A stretch of 64,000 nt of DNA from Halieaceae bacterium (GCA_028280635.1 JANQLM010000106.1:36094-100093), one strand, 5' to 3'. Shown: positions 52,348 through 62,161, counted from the stretch's first letter. Notes: generated from the letters alone by a model not told the origin. Numbers and translations: made by a program.

Positions 52348-55217
52348 GCGGCACCTCCCTGCGCGCTGGCGTCTCCCAATACGGCCAGGTAGTGCCGTTG
52401 GCGTTTGCGCCTGTTGAGCCGCTGCCACAGGCCGATAATCGCCAGTGCCAACACCACGAGGCCGTAGTTGAGGTACTCCCAGAATAGCTGTGTATCCTTC
52501 TCAAGCGGCGGCAGGCTGCGGTTGAAATGTGCCAGCGAGCGGATGCCCAGCAGCCCCTCGTCTTCGACCGCCCAGTCCAGGGTGTTGGCCACCAGCTCCA
52601 GTGGTCCCAGGTACTGGGCGCCGGTCATGGAGCTCATGGTGCCGAGAATCTGGTCGGTGAGAAAATCATTGGAGCTGTAGACGATCAACCGTGCCGACTC
52701 CGGTGAACGCTCGATCACACCGCTGATCGCAGTCTCTTCATCACCCTCGGTTTGCGTACTCAAGGCGAGGGGGGAATCCTTGCCGGTAAAGAACGAGGAA
52801 AACTGGCCGCTCACTGCGACCCCGAGCAACTGGGACGCGGTGTTGGCTGGCGCCTGCCACTCGCTGACGCCGGTGTCGGATACTCGCGGCAGTACATCCA
52901 TGCTGGACTCCGTCCAGGACCCCGGTGACGACTCCATGAGTCGCACCACTTCACGGCCACTGTTCTTCTCCGCATCCAGCTCGATCGGTGAGGGCCAGGC
53001 CAGGGTGACCTGGGGAATGCCGGCAGTCACCGGGTGGGTCGGGTTCAGGCCGGGTTCGCGGGCATCTACGAAAAACGGATAGTCCACCATGCGCACCTCC
53101 TGGAAGCGGAAGCCGCCGACTTCGCGGGTCACCGGGATGGGGAATGCCGAGTTCTGCGGGTCCAGCACCAGCGACTCTCCCAGCGTCAGGCCGTGGTGAG
53201 CCAGCCAGGCTTCCAGTCCGCTCACCCGGTTCATCATGGCGAGACTGCCGCCGGCCACCCGGGAAATGAAGGGTGAAGTCACCAGGGTCACGCTGCCGCC
53301 GCGCATCAGGAACTGGTCGATGGCGAACAGGGCCTTGTCGTCCAGGTTCTCGGGCGCGACTACCACCAGTAGGTCGGCCTCCGCGGTCACGGAGCCGTCG
53401 CTGAGGTCCTCCACCCGAATGGTATGGTTCTCCGTGATGGCGGTTTCCAGGTTGCGAAAGGTCGGGCCGGCCATGCCGAACTGGGCCATTTGGGGGTTGA
53501 GCTGCGGCGCGCTGTAGGCCACTACCTTGGTAAAGCCCTGGGCAAATCGCTTGAGGCTGGCATCCAGGGCCTGGCGGAAGGAGTCGGCGTCGAAGTCGGT
53601 GGGCACCTGCACTACCTGGCGGTCGTCCTCCAGGGTCAGGTAGAAATAGAAGGCCTCGTCATCCAGCAGGCTGGTGGTCATCGGCCGGAAACCCCACTCC
53701 TCGCGAATGCGCGTCGCAACCTCGCCGCCGTTGGCCTCGGGCTCGACGAACCGCAGGCTGAAGCGACCGCCGGAATCCGCCGCCAGGGCCTCCAGTTCGG
53801 CAGTAATGGCCTGGCGGTACTCAAGCAGTGTCTCCGGTAGTAACTCGTCGGCGGATATGTAGCCTGTGAAGCTGATGTCGGAAGGAATACTGTCGAACAG
53901 CTTGCCACCCGCAGCATAGCTGTTCAGTACCTGTTTGATAGCCCGGGTCAGGTCGAACTCCGGGTTGCGCAGTCGCACTTCCAGGCTGGTGGTAGTGCCT
54001 GCCTTGACCTCGATCAGGTCACCGAAGCCCAGCACCTCAAAGCTGTCGCCGTACTGCACCAGCACATTGAAGTAGGAATTCACCAGCGCTGCCTGGTAGC
54101 GGTCCGCCACCTGGAAGGGTACTGACTGGATGCCGTACTTCTGGTTGGCCTCCTCTTCAACGGCCGGGTCATCCACCGGGTCGATGATCTCTACCCGCAC
54201 CTTGCCCCTGCCAGCCACCTCGTATTCTTTCAACAGGTCCCGCAGCTGGGGCACCAGCGGTGCCAGCAGCGGATGGGTCTTGGCGCTGAAGTAGCCGCGC
54301 AGCAGCAGCGGTTCCTGCAGCCGGTCCAGGTAACGGTGTGTGGCATCGGAAATGGAGTAGAGCCTGCCCTCGGTCACATCCGCGCGTAGACTGAGCTGGC
54401 TGAGCCATAGGTTGGCCACCAGGGCATTGGCCAGCACCAGTGCCGTCACCGTTCGCCAGCGGCGGTGCTGGCTATGGGCGCCGTCGCTGGCCCAGCGCTC
54501 ACTTTCCAGGGCGTAGACATTGAGGCACAGGAAGACCAGCACCAGGCTGAGGTAGTAGGCCAGGTCGCGGATGTCGAGTACGCCGCGGGTGATGGACTCG
54601 AAGCGCGCGCCGGTGGATAGACCGCGCAGCAGCTCGCCGCTGAAATTGCTGAAGAATCCGGTGAACGTTGACGTGCCGGCCAGGTAGAGCAGGCTGCACA
54701 GCAACACCGAGCCGATCAGGCTGACGATGGCATTGTCGCTGCGCGAAGACACGAACAAGCCGATGCTGATATAGGCTGCCCCCAGCAGCAGCGTGGCCAG
54801 GTAGCCCGCCAGCACCGGGCCCCAGTCCAGATCTCCCAGCAGGGACACGGTCATCGGCAGCGGCAGGGTGATCAGCAGCGCCAGCAGCAGCAGGCCGACA
54901 CAGCCGAGGAATTTGCCGGCCACGAAATGCCACAGTGGCAGCGGCTGGGTAATCACGTGCTCCAGGGTGCCGGTGCGGCGCTCCTCTGACCACATGCGCA
55001 TGGTCAGCGCCGAGCCCAGGAAGATCAGCAGGATGGGCATCCACTCGAACAGCGGGCGCACGTCGGCGACATTGCGGGCAAAAAACGCCTCGCCCCAGAA
55101 AAACGCGAACAGGGTGACGGCGGCGAAGCTGCCCAGGAATAGCCAGGCGACCGGGGAGGCAAAGAACAGGGTGATCTCTTTCTGGGCCACCCGTTGGATG
55201 GAGGAGTTAAGCAGCAT
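52344..55217 (-). CDS. GldF-GldG fusion: ABC-2 permease joined to Gldg-type extracellular subunit
   Basis: A 957-aa protein. Residues 1-245 are an ABC-2 permease with six hydrophobic segments (for example a segment opening EITLFFASPVAWLFLGSFAA, plus MRMWSEERRTGTLEHVITQPL). A seventh segment near 265 leads to a long periplasmic region (about 290-910) of the GldG/ABC-type auxiliary kind, with LRGYFSAKTHPLLAPLVPQL and DLLVVVAPENLDDKALFAID. A final membrane helix lies near 925. In Flavobacterium GldF and GldG are separate; here they are one chain. The start at 55217 overlaps the ATPase gene by 11 bp. The exported substrate is unknown. Confidence 0.82.
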   Translation of the reverse strand: MLLNSSIQRVAQKEITLFFASPVAWLFLGSFAAVTLFAFFWGEAFFARNVADVRPLFEWMPILLIFLGSALTMRMWSEERRTGTLEHVITQPLPLWHFVAGKFLGCVGLLLLALLITLPLPMTVSLLGDLDWGPVLAGYLATLLLGAAYISIGLFVSSRSDNAIVSLIGSVLLCSLLYLAGTSTFTGFFSNFSGELLRGLSTGARFESITRGVLDIRDLAYYLSLVLVFLCLNVYALESERWASDGAHSQHRRWRTVTALVLANALVANLWLSQLSLRADVTEGRLYSISDATHRYLDRLQEPLLLRGYFSAKTHPLLAPLVPQLRDLLKEYEVAGRGKVRVEIIDPVDDPAVEEEANQKYGIQSVPFQVADRYQAALVNSYFNVLVQYGDSFEVLGFGDLIEVKAGTTTSLEVRLRNPEFDLTRAIKQVLNSYAAGGKLFDSIPSDISFTGYISADELLPETLLEYRQAITAELEALAADSGGRFSLRFVEPEANGGEVATRIREEWGFRPMTTSLLDDEAFYFYLTLEDDRQVVQVPTDFDADSFRQALDASLKRFAQGFTKVVAYSAPQLNPQMAQFGMAGPTFRNLETAITENHTIRVEDLSDGSVTAEADLLVVVAPENLDDKALFAIDQFLMRGGSVTLVTSPFISRVAGGSLAMMNRVSGLEAWLAHHGLTLGESLVLDPQNSAFPIPVTREVGGFRFQEVRMVDYPFFVDAREPGLNPTHPVTAGIPQVTLAWPSPIELDAEKNSGREVVRLMESSPGSWTESSMDVLPRVSDTGVSEWQAPANTASQLLGVAVSGQFSSFFTGKDSPLALSTQTEGDEETAISGVIERSPESARLIVYSSNDFLTDQILGTMSSMTGAQYLGPLELVANTLDWAVEDEGLLGIRSLAHFNRSLPPLEKDTQLFWEYLNYGLVVLALAIIGLWQRLNRRKRQRHYLAVLGDASAQGGAA

Positions 55218-56124
55218 GTGGCTGGCCCTCGTTGCTGACCTCACGGAATACGGACTCCAGGTCGCGACCTTCCGGTGAGAGTTGGTACAGCTCGCCGCCT
55301 GCCTCGGTAATGGTGCGAGCCAGTCTCGCCGCAAGGGCATCACTGTCTTCCTCGGATGCCAGGCTGACACGCAGCCGATCACCGGCTTCGGTCACCGTGA
55401 GCTGGGGCAGCAGCTCGCGTAGCCGGTTGGCCTTTAGGTTGGTTTTCAGCTGCAGGTGGCCGGCGCTGCGCAGGGCGTCCAGACGCTGGTCCACCACCAG
55501 CTTGCCTGCGTTGAGGATCAGCACCCGGTCACAGATGGCGTCGACTTCCTGCATGATATGGGTAGAGAGAATCACCGTCGCCTGCTGCGCCAGGGTCTCA
55601 ATCAGCTCGCGCATGTGCTGGGTCTGGGTGGGGTCCAGCCCGTTGGTGGGCTCGTCGAGGATCAGCACCCGGGGTGATCCCAGCAGGGCCTGGGCCACGC
55701 CGACCCGCTGGCGGTAGCCGCGGGACAGGGTATTGATCGGGTCGAGCAGCTTGCCGGTGAGCTCGGTATTGTCCACGGCACGGCGGACGCTGTCGTGGCG
55801 TGCCTTCCCTTCCAGCCCTTTCAGGGTGGCGGCGTAGTCTAGGTAATCCGCCACAGCCATATCCGGGTACACAGGCAGGTTTTCCGGCAGGTAGCCGAGG
55901 CGGGCCTGCACTGCCCGAGGGTCCTGTGCCAGGTCGATACCGTCGATGATGATGCTGCCGACGGAGGGCTCCAGATAGCCGCTCAGCATCTTCATGATGG
56001 TGGTCTTGCCGGCGCCGTTGTGCCCCAGCAGGCCCACGATCTCACCGTCGGGTATCTCGAAGGACACCCCGTCGACGGCGAGAAAACCGCCGTAGGCGCG
56101 CGCAAGGTTTTTCACGTTGATCAT
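55207..56124 (-). CDS. ABC transporter ATP-binding protein, GldA-like
   Basis: A 305-aa ATPase with Walker A GHNGAGKT (34-41), Walker B LILDEP and the DEPTNGLDP D-loop. The signature is the less common LSRGYRQRV, as in GldA/DrrA-type exporters. The start is the ATG at 56124, with GGGAG 6 nt upstream. A C-terminal regulatory extension of about 80 residues follows the nucleotide domain. It heads the operon gldA-gldFG-DUF4340 that probably continues into the glycosyltransferase fusion. Confidence 0.88.
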   Translation of the reverse strand: MINVKNLARAYGGFLAVDGVSFEIPDGEIVGLLGHNGAGKTTIMKMLSGYLEPSVGSIIIDGIDLAQDPRAVQARLGYLPENLPVYPDMAVADYLDYAATLKGLEGKARHDSVRRAVDNTELTGKLLDPINTLSRGYRQRVGVAQALLGSPRVLILDEPTNGLDPTQTQHMRELIETLAQQATVILSTHIMQEVDAICDRVLILNAGKLVVDQRLDALRSAGHLQLKTNLKANRLRELLPQLTVTEAGDRLRVSLASEEDSDALAARLARTITEAGGELYQLSPEGRDLESVFREVSNEGQPHAA

Positions 56125-56251
56125 GCAATACTCCCAGTGCACGTTGATGTCGATAGCGGGGCATATTTTCTAAATCCCGCCACACTCGTCAAGCACCTGA
56201 AACGCTATCCATACAGGTTTTGGGGTGCCGGCCGGGCGTCCCGGCTGCGGC

Positions 56252-57004
56252 TCAGGGGAAGAACAGCAGTTTGATGACAAACACCACCAGCACGCTGTTC
56301 AGCACCAGGTTGATCACGCTCTCGCCGCGCTCCAGTTGCACGTGGGTGGCGATCCAGCCGCCGATGGAATTGCCCAGCGCCAGTGCCGCGCCGACGATCC
56401 ACAGCATCTCCACCTGGGAGGCGAACACCGCCAGCGCCGCCACGGTGTAGACCATGACGATAAAGACCTTGTGCATATTGGTACGCACCAGGTCCAGGCC
56501 CATGACCCTGTGCAGCACCGGCATGATGATGAAACCGACGCCGAGCTGGATAAAACCGCCGTAGAAACCGACCCCCACCATGCAGATATGTCCCGACAGT
56601 AGTTGACGGCGGCTGGGCTCGCCGCCGGCATCCTTGTTCTTGCGGTTGCCGCCGGTGGCCATGACCAGCATGACGCCCAGCATGATGACCGCCAGCACCC
56701 GGTTAAACCAGACGCCTTCCAGGCGGGTGCCCACCAGGGCGCCGGCCACTGCGCCGGGCAATGCGCAGGCAGCCAGGGTCAGGCTCAGCTTGAAGTCGGA
56801 AAAGCCCTTGCGGAAAAAGGCGAACACGGCGGTGATGTTCTGAGCGAGGATGGCGATACGGTTGGTGCCGTTGGCCACCGGCCCGGGTACGCCCATGAAC
56901 ACCATCACCGGCACCGTCAACAGCGAGCCGCCGCCCGCCATTACGTTGAGGAATCCCGCTACCACGCCAATGGCGGACAGCAGGCCGAGCTGCCAGACTT
57001 CCAC
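56252..57004 (-). CDS. TSUP family permease (TauE/SafE)
   Basis: A 250-aa membrane protein with about eight hydrophobic segments. Both halves show the family's glycine-rich turn: GFLNVMAGGGSLLTVPVMVF and GFYGGFIQLGVGFIIMPVL. It carries the small N-terminal signature ANGTNRIA. TSUP proteins export sulfite or organosulfur anions, but many have no known substrate. The frame opens with a GTG. It lies between the Gld-type operon and glutathione reductase, both in the same direction, with 37 bp to the latter. Confidence 0.8.
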   Translation of the reverse strand: MEVWQLGLLSAIGVVAGFLNVMAGGGSLLTVPVMVFMGVPGPVANGTNRIAILAQNITAVFAFFRKGFSDFKLSLTLAACALPGAVAGALVGTRLEGVWFNRVLAVIMLGVMLVMATGGNRKNKDAGGEPSRRQLLSGHICMVGVGFYGGFIQLGVGFIIMPVLHRVMGLDLVRTNMHKVFIVMVYTVAALAVFASQVEMLWIVGAALALGNSIGGWIATHVQLERGESVINLVLNSVLVVFVIKLLFFP

Positions 57005-57041
57005 TAGCAGTTCGGTCTCGCTTCACGCCGGGTTTCGCCCA

Positions 57042-58388
57042 TCATGGCGTCCAGGGTTCCCGCATGGTGACAAACTCTTCGGCGGCGGTGGGGTGAATGC
57101 CAATGGTTGCGTCGAAGGTGGCCTTGGTGGCGCCGGCCTTCAGGGCGATGGCAATGCCCTGGATGATCTCCCCGGCATCGGGGCCCATCATGTGTACGCC
57201 CACTACCCGGTCGCTGGCGTTGTCGACGATCAGCTTCATGAAGGTCTTTTCGTCGCGGCCGCTGATGGTGTGCTTCATGGGCTTGAAGCTCGACTTGTAG
57301 AGCGTGATCTCGCCGAATTCCTCCCGGGCTTGTTCCTCGGTGAATCCCACCGTGCCGATGTTGGGCTGGCAGAACACCGCCGAGGGGATGAAATCGTACT
57401 CCACCTCTTTCTGCTGCGGGCCGTACTGTTTGCGGGCGAAGGACATGCCTTCCGCCAGCGCCACCGGGGTCAGCTCCATGCCGCCGATGATGTCGCCCAC
57501 CGCGAAGATCGACGGCTCGCTGGTGCGGAACTCATCATCCACCTTGATATAGCCCTGGTCGTCCAGCTCGACGTTGACGTTCTCGAGGCCCAGGCCCTCG
57601 GTGTGGGGCTCGCGGCCGATAGCGTAAAGCACCTGGTCGACCACCATCTCGGTGCGGTCGGACAGTTTGCAGAGCAGACCATCGGGGGTGCGCTCGATAG
57701 AGTCGATAATCGTGTTGAAGCGCAGGTCGATGCCGGACTTCGGCAGCTCCTGGGCGGCAAACTCGCGGATGTCCTGGTCGAAGCCGCGCAGGAACAGCGG
57801 GCCCCGGTAAAGCTGGGTCACTTTCGAACCCAGCCCGTTGAAGATGCCGGCAAATTCCACGGCGATATAGCCGCCACCGGCAATCAGGATGCGCTCCGGA
57901 AACTGGTCCAGGTCGAAAACCTCGTTGGAATCCACGCCCAGCTCGGCGCCGGGACGATGGTCGCGACGGGGCCAGCCGCCGGTCGCCACCAGGATTTTCT
58001 CGGCAGTGTAGTGCTGGCCGTTCACCTCCACGGTGTTGGCGTCGACAATAGTGGCGCGGCCATTGATAACGTCGGCATTCACGCCGGCCAGGAGATTGTC
58101 GTAGATTGCGTTGAGACGGCTGATTTCCTGCTTCTTGTTGTCGCGCAGGGTTTCCCAGGTAAAACCCGGCACGTCGCCGTTCCAGCCGAAACCGCGGGCG
58201 TCCTCGAAGGCGTGACTGAATTCGGAGGCGTAGACGTAGAGTTTTTTGGGCACGCAACCCACGTTTACGCAGGTGCCGCCCATGTAGCGGTCTTCCGCCA
58301 CCGCGACTTTTGCGCCGAAGCCGGCCGCCATCCTGGCGGCCCGGACGCCGCCGGAGCCGGCACCGATGACAAACAGGTCGTAGTCCAT
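57042..58388 (-). CDS. gor: Glutathione-disulfide reductase
   Basis: A 448-aa FAD/NADPH disulfide oxidoreductase. The dinucleotide motif is FVIGAGSGGVRAAR, the redox pair C40 and C45 (GGTCVNVGCVPKK), the NADPH-binding GGGYIAVEFAG, and the C-terminal active-site HPTAAEEFVTM with catalytic histidine and glutamate. It regenerates glutathione. The ATG at 58388 follows GGAG with an 8-nt gap; a longer frame has no flavin fold before it. It is divergent from glcD with 104 bp between starts. Confidence 0.93.
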   Translation of the reverse strand: MDYDLFVIGAGSGGVRAARMAAGFGAKVAVAEDRYMGGTCVNVGCVPKKLYVYASEFSHAFEDARGFGWNGDVPGFTWETLRDNKKQEISRLNAIYDNLLAGVNADVINGRATIVDANTVEVNGQHYTAEKILVATGGWPRRDHRPGAELGVDSNEVFDLDQFPERILIAGGGYIAVEFAGIFNGLGSKVTQLYRGPLFLRGFDQDIREFAAQELPKSGIDLRFNTIIDSIERTPDGLLCKLSDRTEMVVDQVLYAIGREPHTEGLGLENVNVELDDQGYIKVDDEFRTSEPSIFAVGDIIGGMELTPVALAEGMSFARKQYGPQQKEVEYDFIPSAVFCQPNIGTVGFTEEQAREEFGEITLYKSSFKPMKHTISGRDEKTFMKLIVDNASDRVVGVHMMGPDAGEIIQGIAIALKAGATKATFDATIGIHPTAAEEFVTMREPWTP

Positions 58389-58457
58389 CTTGTTAACTCC
58401 ATTAAGCGCCACAAGGAGGGCGCATTCTAAGTGATAGGGGCCCCATCGGACACCATG

Positions 58458-58495
58458 TTGGTGACTGCGTTCCAATCATTCATACTGCGAACATG
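58458..58495 (+). promoter_or_regulatory. Candidate promoter giving a leaderless glcD transcript
   Basis: TTGGTG (58458-58463), a 17-nt spacer and CATACT (58481-58486). The predicted start falls at or next to the glcD ATG (58493), which has no ribosome-binding sequence. Hexamer matches are only moderate. Confidence 0.3.
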
Positions 58496-59956
58496 ACCGC
58501 AAATTTCGATCAAGGACTGGACGATGCGCTGCCTGCCGTCGACCGGCAGGCCCTGCTGGCTGCGCTCGAAGATGTGCTGCCAGCAGATGCGCTGCTAACC
58601 GAGCCGGAGCAACTGCGTCCCTACGAGTGCGACGCGTTGCCGACGGTGCGGACGCTGCCGCTGCTCACCGTGTTGCCGGAAACGGTAGCCGAGGTACAGG
58701 CGGTGGTTAAAACCTGCGCCGGTCTCGGTGTGCCGATCGTCACTCGCGGGGCCGGGACCGGGCTGTCCTGCGGGGCGACGCCGGTGGAAACCGGTGTGCT
58801 GCTGGTCACCAGCCGCCTGGACGCGGTGCTGTCGGTGGATGTCGAAGCGCGCCTGGCGCGGGTGCAGCCCGGGGTGCGCAACCTGGCGGTATCCGACGCG
58901 GTGGCAACACACGGCCTGTTTTATGCCCCCGATCCCTCATCGCAGCTGGCCTGCTCCATCGGTGGCAACGTCGCGGAGAACGCCGGCGGCGTGCACTGCC
59001 TGAAGTACGGCCTGACCGTCAACAATGTGCACGCGGTCACCGTGGTGACCATGGACGGCGAACTGCTGGAACTGAGCGTCGACGACCTCGGACCTGACCT
59101 GCTGGCTGCCTTTATCGGCTCCGAGGGCCTGTTCGGCATTGCCGTGGAAATCACCGTCAAGCTGCTGGCCACGCCGCCGGCCGTGGAAACCCTGCTGGTG
59201 GCGTTCGACAGGATGGCGGACTGCAGCCGCGCGGTGTCAGCCACGATTGCCGAGGGCATCATCCCGGCGGGCATGGAAATGATGGACCGGATGGCCCTGC
59301 GCGCCGCTGAAGACTTTGCCCAGGCCGGCTATCCCCGGGACGCCGCCGCCATACTGCTGGTGGAGCTGGATGGTCATGCGGCCAGTGTGGCGGCCGAGCG
59401 CGAGGCGCTGGAGCAGGTGATGCGCCAGGCCGGCGCCACATCGATCCGCTGCGCCCTGGATGACGAGGAGCGGGCGCTGTTCTGGAAGGGCCGCAAGAGC
59501 GCCTTCCCCGCGGTGGCCAAGTTGCTGCCCGACTACTACTGTATGGACGGCACGATTCCGCGCGCGGCCATCGGCGAGGTGCTGGACTATATCTGCGCGC
59601 GCTCAGAGGTCTATGGCCTGCCGGTGGCCAACGTCTTCCATGCCGGCGACGGCAACCTGCATCCGCTGATCCTGTTCGATGCCAACGACCCCGGCGCTCT
59701 GGAAAAGTCCGAGCGCCTTGGCGCCGAGATCCTCGAGAAGTGCATCGAGCTGGGTGGCACGATTACCGGTGAGCACGGCGTGGGCCGGGAGAAAATCAAC
59801 CAGATGGCGGTGCAGTTCAGCGACGCTGAGCTCGACCAGTTCCGGCGCCTCAAGCGCGCCTTCGACCCCCGGGGATTGCTCAACCCGGGCAAAACCATTC
59901 CCACCCTGAAGCGCTGCCAGGAGTACCGCTCGATCGTCAAAGACCGGGCCCACTGA
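58493..59956 (+). CDS. glcD: Glycolate oxidase subunit GlcD
   Basis: A 487-aa FAD-linked oxidase. The FAD-binding PCMH domain covers about residues 58-235 (VTRGAGTGLSCGA, CSIGGNVAENAGGVHCLKYGLT). The C-terminal half has the substrate and flavin motifs VFHAGDGNLHP and ITGEHGVGREK. It oxidises glycolate to glyoxylate, passing electrons on through GlcF to the quinone pool. The gene is complete and leads glcDEF, with 2 bp before glcE. It has no obvious ribosome site, which is noted as a possible leaderless start. Confidence 0.93.
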   Translation: MTANFDQGLDDALPAVDRQALLAALEDVLPADALLTEPEQLRPYECDALPTVRTLPLLTVLPETVAEVQAVVKTCAGLGVPIVTRGAGTGLSCGATPVETGVLLVTSRLDAVLSVDVEARLARVQPGVRNLAVSDAVATHGLFYAPDPSSQLACSIGGNVAENAGGVHCLKYGLTVNNVHAVTVVTMDGELLELSVDDLGPDLLAAFIGSEGLFGIAVEITVKLLATPPAVETLLVAFDRMADCSRAVSATIAEGIIPAGMEMMDRMALRAAEDFAQAGYPRDAAAILLVELDGHAASVAAEREALEQVMRQAGATSIRCALDDEERALFWKGRKSAFPAVAKLLPDYYCMDGTIPRAAIGEVLDYICARSEVYGLPVANVFHAGDGNLHPLILFDANDPGALEKSERLGAEILEKCIELGGTITGEHGVGREKINQMAVQFSDAELDQFRRLKRAFDPRGLLNPGKTIPTLKRCQEYRSIVKDRAH

Positions 59957-59958
59957 GC

Positions 59959-60912
59959 ATGGATTCGAGTAACAGCATCATCGACCAGGTGCGGGCCGCC
60001 GCTGCCAGCGGGCAGCGCCTGGTGGTGCGCGGTGCCGGCAGCAAGCCCTGGATGGCGATGTCAGCAGACCGCGGCCAGGGCCTGTCGCTGTCGTCCCACA
60101 ACGGTATTCTGCAGTACGACCCGGCCGAACTGGTGGTGGTGGTTCGTGCCGGAACCCCGGTGATGGAACTCGAGGCGGCGCTGGCCGAGCGCGGCCAGAT
60201 GCTGGCCATGGAAGTGCCGGACTTCAATGGCGGCTCCACCATCGGCGGCGCCGTGGCGCTGGGCTGGTCTGGTTCGCGTTCGGCCTTCGCCGGCGGTGTA
60301 CGTGACAGTGTGCTGGGCCTGCGCATGGTGAACGGCCAGGGGGATGACCTGCGCTTTGGTGGCCAGGTGATGAAGAACGTGGCCGGCTTCGATGTGTCGC
60401 GGCTGATGGTGGGCTCCTGCGGACGCCTTGGCGTGATTCTCGAGCTGTCCTTGAAGGTAGTGCCAAGGCCCCAGCAGGAAATCAGCCTGATCCTGTCCTA
60501 CCCGGATCTCGAGAGCAGCCAGGCCGCGGTGCGTACCTGGATTCAACAGGGCTACCCGCTGAGTGGGGCCAGCTTCTCTGAAGGCAATCTGCGGCTGCGC
60601 CTGTCCGGCCCCGGCGCCGTGCTCGACGCGGCCGCTGCCGATATCCGGGGTGATGCCGAGGACACCCACTGGTGGTCGGCCCTGCGCCGCCTCGAACATC
60701 CCTTGTTCCATCACGGCTGGGGTGACGAGAAACTGTTCGACTGCAACGGCGAGGTGTGCTGGACCGCCCACAGCCGGCGTCGCGGTGACGGCGCCCCGGT
60801 GAGTCTGGCCAGCGGTCCTGACCTGGCAAAAGCGCCCAACCGCGCGCTACTCACCCGTGTGGAACAGGCCTTTGACCCCGCCGGGGTGTTCCGGCCCGCC
60901 GAGGCTGCCTGA
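59959..60912 (+). CDS. glcE: Glycolate oxidase subunit GlcE
   Basis: A 317-aa second FAD-binding subunit. The PCMH domain is recognisable from LVVRGAGSKPW near the start and PDFNGGSTIGGAVALGWSGS (about 87-106), followed by RLMVGSCGRLGVI. It is shorter than GlcE of E. coli (350 aa), mainly in the middle. It overlaps glcF by 1 bp and lies 2 bp behind glcD. It is needed with GlcD and GlcF for glycolate oxidase activity in E. coli. Confidence 0.9.
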   Translation: MDSSNSIIDQVRAAAASGQRLVVRGAGSKPWMAMSADRGQGLSLSSHNGILQYDPAELVVVVRAGTPVMELEAALAERGQMLAMEVPDFNGGSTIGGAVALGWSGSRSAFAGGVRDSVLGLRMVNGQGDDLRFGGQVMKNVAGFDVSRLMVGSCGRLGVILELSLKVVPRPQQEISLILSYPDLESSQAAVRTWIQQGYPLSGASFSEGNLRLRLSGPGAVLDAAAADIRGDAEDTHWWSALRRLEHPLFHHGWGDEKLFDCNGEVCWTAHSRRRGDGAPVSLASGPDLAKAPNRALLTRVEQAFDPAGVFRPAEAA

Positions 60913-62144
60913 TGCAGACCTTTCTTCCGGCAGACTTTATTGCCACCAGCGCCGGCAAGCAGGCCGATGCCATTCTGCGTGACTGCGTGCACTGTGGCCT
61001 GTGCAATGCCACCTGCCCCACCTACCAGGTGGAGCGCAACGAACTGGACGGTCCCCGCGGCCGCATCTACCTGATCAAGCAGATGTTGGAAGGCGAGGCG
61101 GTCAGCGAGCTTACCCAACACCACCTTGACCGCTGCCTGGTGTGCCAGGCCTGCGAAACGACCTGCCCGTCGGGAGTGGACTACCATCGCCTGCTGGATA
61201 TCGGCCGCGACACGCTAGAGCAGCGGGTGCCGCGGCCCGCGCTGCAGCGCTGGCAGCGCGCTTTGCTGCGCGGCGTGATGTCCAGGCGGCAATTCACCCA
61301 GCCGTTGTTCGCCGTTGCGCGGCGGCTGCGACCGCTGTTGCCCAGCAGGCTGCGAGGCCATGTTCCGCTGCTGCGCACATCGATAGAGGTCCCGCCGGGT
61401 GTTCACAGTCGCCAGGTGATCCTGGTGCAGGGCTGTGTGCAGCCGGCCATGTCGCCGACCACCAACCAGGCGGCTGGGGCCGTGCTGGGCGCCCTCGGGA
61501 TCGAGGCAGTGAGCCTTCGCGCCGAGACCTGCTGCGGCGCGCTCTCGGCACACAGTGGCGGCAAGGCCCGGGCGGTGGCCCAGGCGCGACGCAATATTGA
61601 TACCTGGTGGCCGGCCATCGAGGCGGGTGTCGAAGCGCTACTGATGACCGCCAGCGGCTGCAGTAATTTTGTGCAGGACTACCCGCAGCTACTGGCCGAT
61701 GATCCCGGCTACGCGGAACGCGCCAAACGGGTAGCAGGGCTGCTGAAGGACATCAGTGAGTTCCTCGATGCCGAACCGCTGGAACAGCTTGCAGTCAGCG
61801 CGAATATGCAGATCGCCTGGCACTGCCCCTGCACCGCCCAGCATGGCCAGGCGCTGGATGCGCCGACCCGCCGGGTGCTGACCCGGCTGGGATTTAAACT
61901 GCCCCCGGTGCGCGATTCCCACCTCTGCTGCGGCTCCGCCGGCAGCTACTCCCTGTTCCAGCCCGAGATGGCCCGAACCCTGCGCAGCCGCAAGCTGGAG
62001 GCACTCGAGGCGAGTGATCCGGCGCAGATCGTCACCGCCAATATCGGCTGCCAGGTGCACCTGGCAGCGGGCACCGAAATCCCCGTGGTTCACTGGATCG
62101 AACTGGTGGCGCGCTCACTGGAGGCTACACTTCCCGAACGCTGA
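60912..62144 (+). CDS. glcF: Glycolate oxidase iron-sulfur subunit GlcF
   Basis: A 410-aa iron-sulfur protein. Two [4Fe-4S] ferredoxin motifs are complete: C25-C28-C31-C35 and C75-C78-C81-C85. Two cysteine-rich CCG-type domains follow, with ETCCGALSAHSGG and DSHLCCGSAGSYSL. It carries electrons from the flavin subunits towards the membrane quinone pool. The last gene of the glc set here; malate synthase glcB and the regulator glcC are not in the window. Confidence 0.93.
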   Translation: MQTFLPADFIATSAGKQADAILRDCVHCGLCNATCPTYQVERNELDGPRGRIYLIKQMLEGEAVSELTQHHLDRCLVCQACETTCPSGVDYHRLLDIGRDTLEQRVPRPALQRWQRALLRGVMSRRQFTQPLFAVARRLRPLLPSRLRGHVPLLRTSIEVPPGVHSRQVILVQGCVQPAMSPTTNQAAGAVLGALGIEAVSLRAETCCGALSAHSGGKARAVAQARRNIDTWWPAIEAGVEALLMTASGCSNFVQDYPQLLADDPGYAERAKRVAGLLKDISEFLDAEPLEQLAVSANMQIAWHCPCTAQHGQALDAPTRRVLTRLGFKLPPVRDSHLCCGSAGSYSLFQPEMARTLRSRKLEALEASDPAQIVTANIGCQVHLAAGTEIPVVHWIELVARSLEATLPER

Positions 62145-62161
62145 CACCGAGGAGTCCTGCC

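Noticed and set aside
56850..58430. A 526-codon plus-strand frame under TSUP and gor
   Set aside because: It spans two real genes and their gap, which a genuine gene would not do here.
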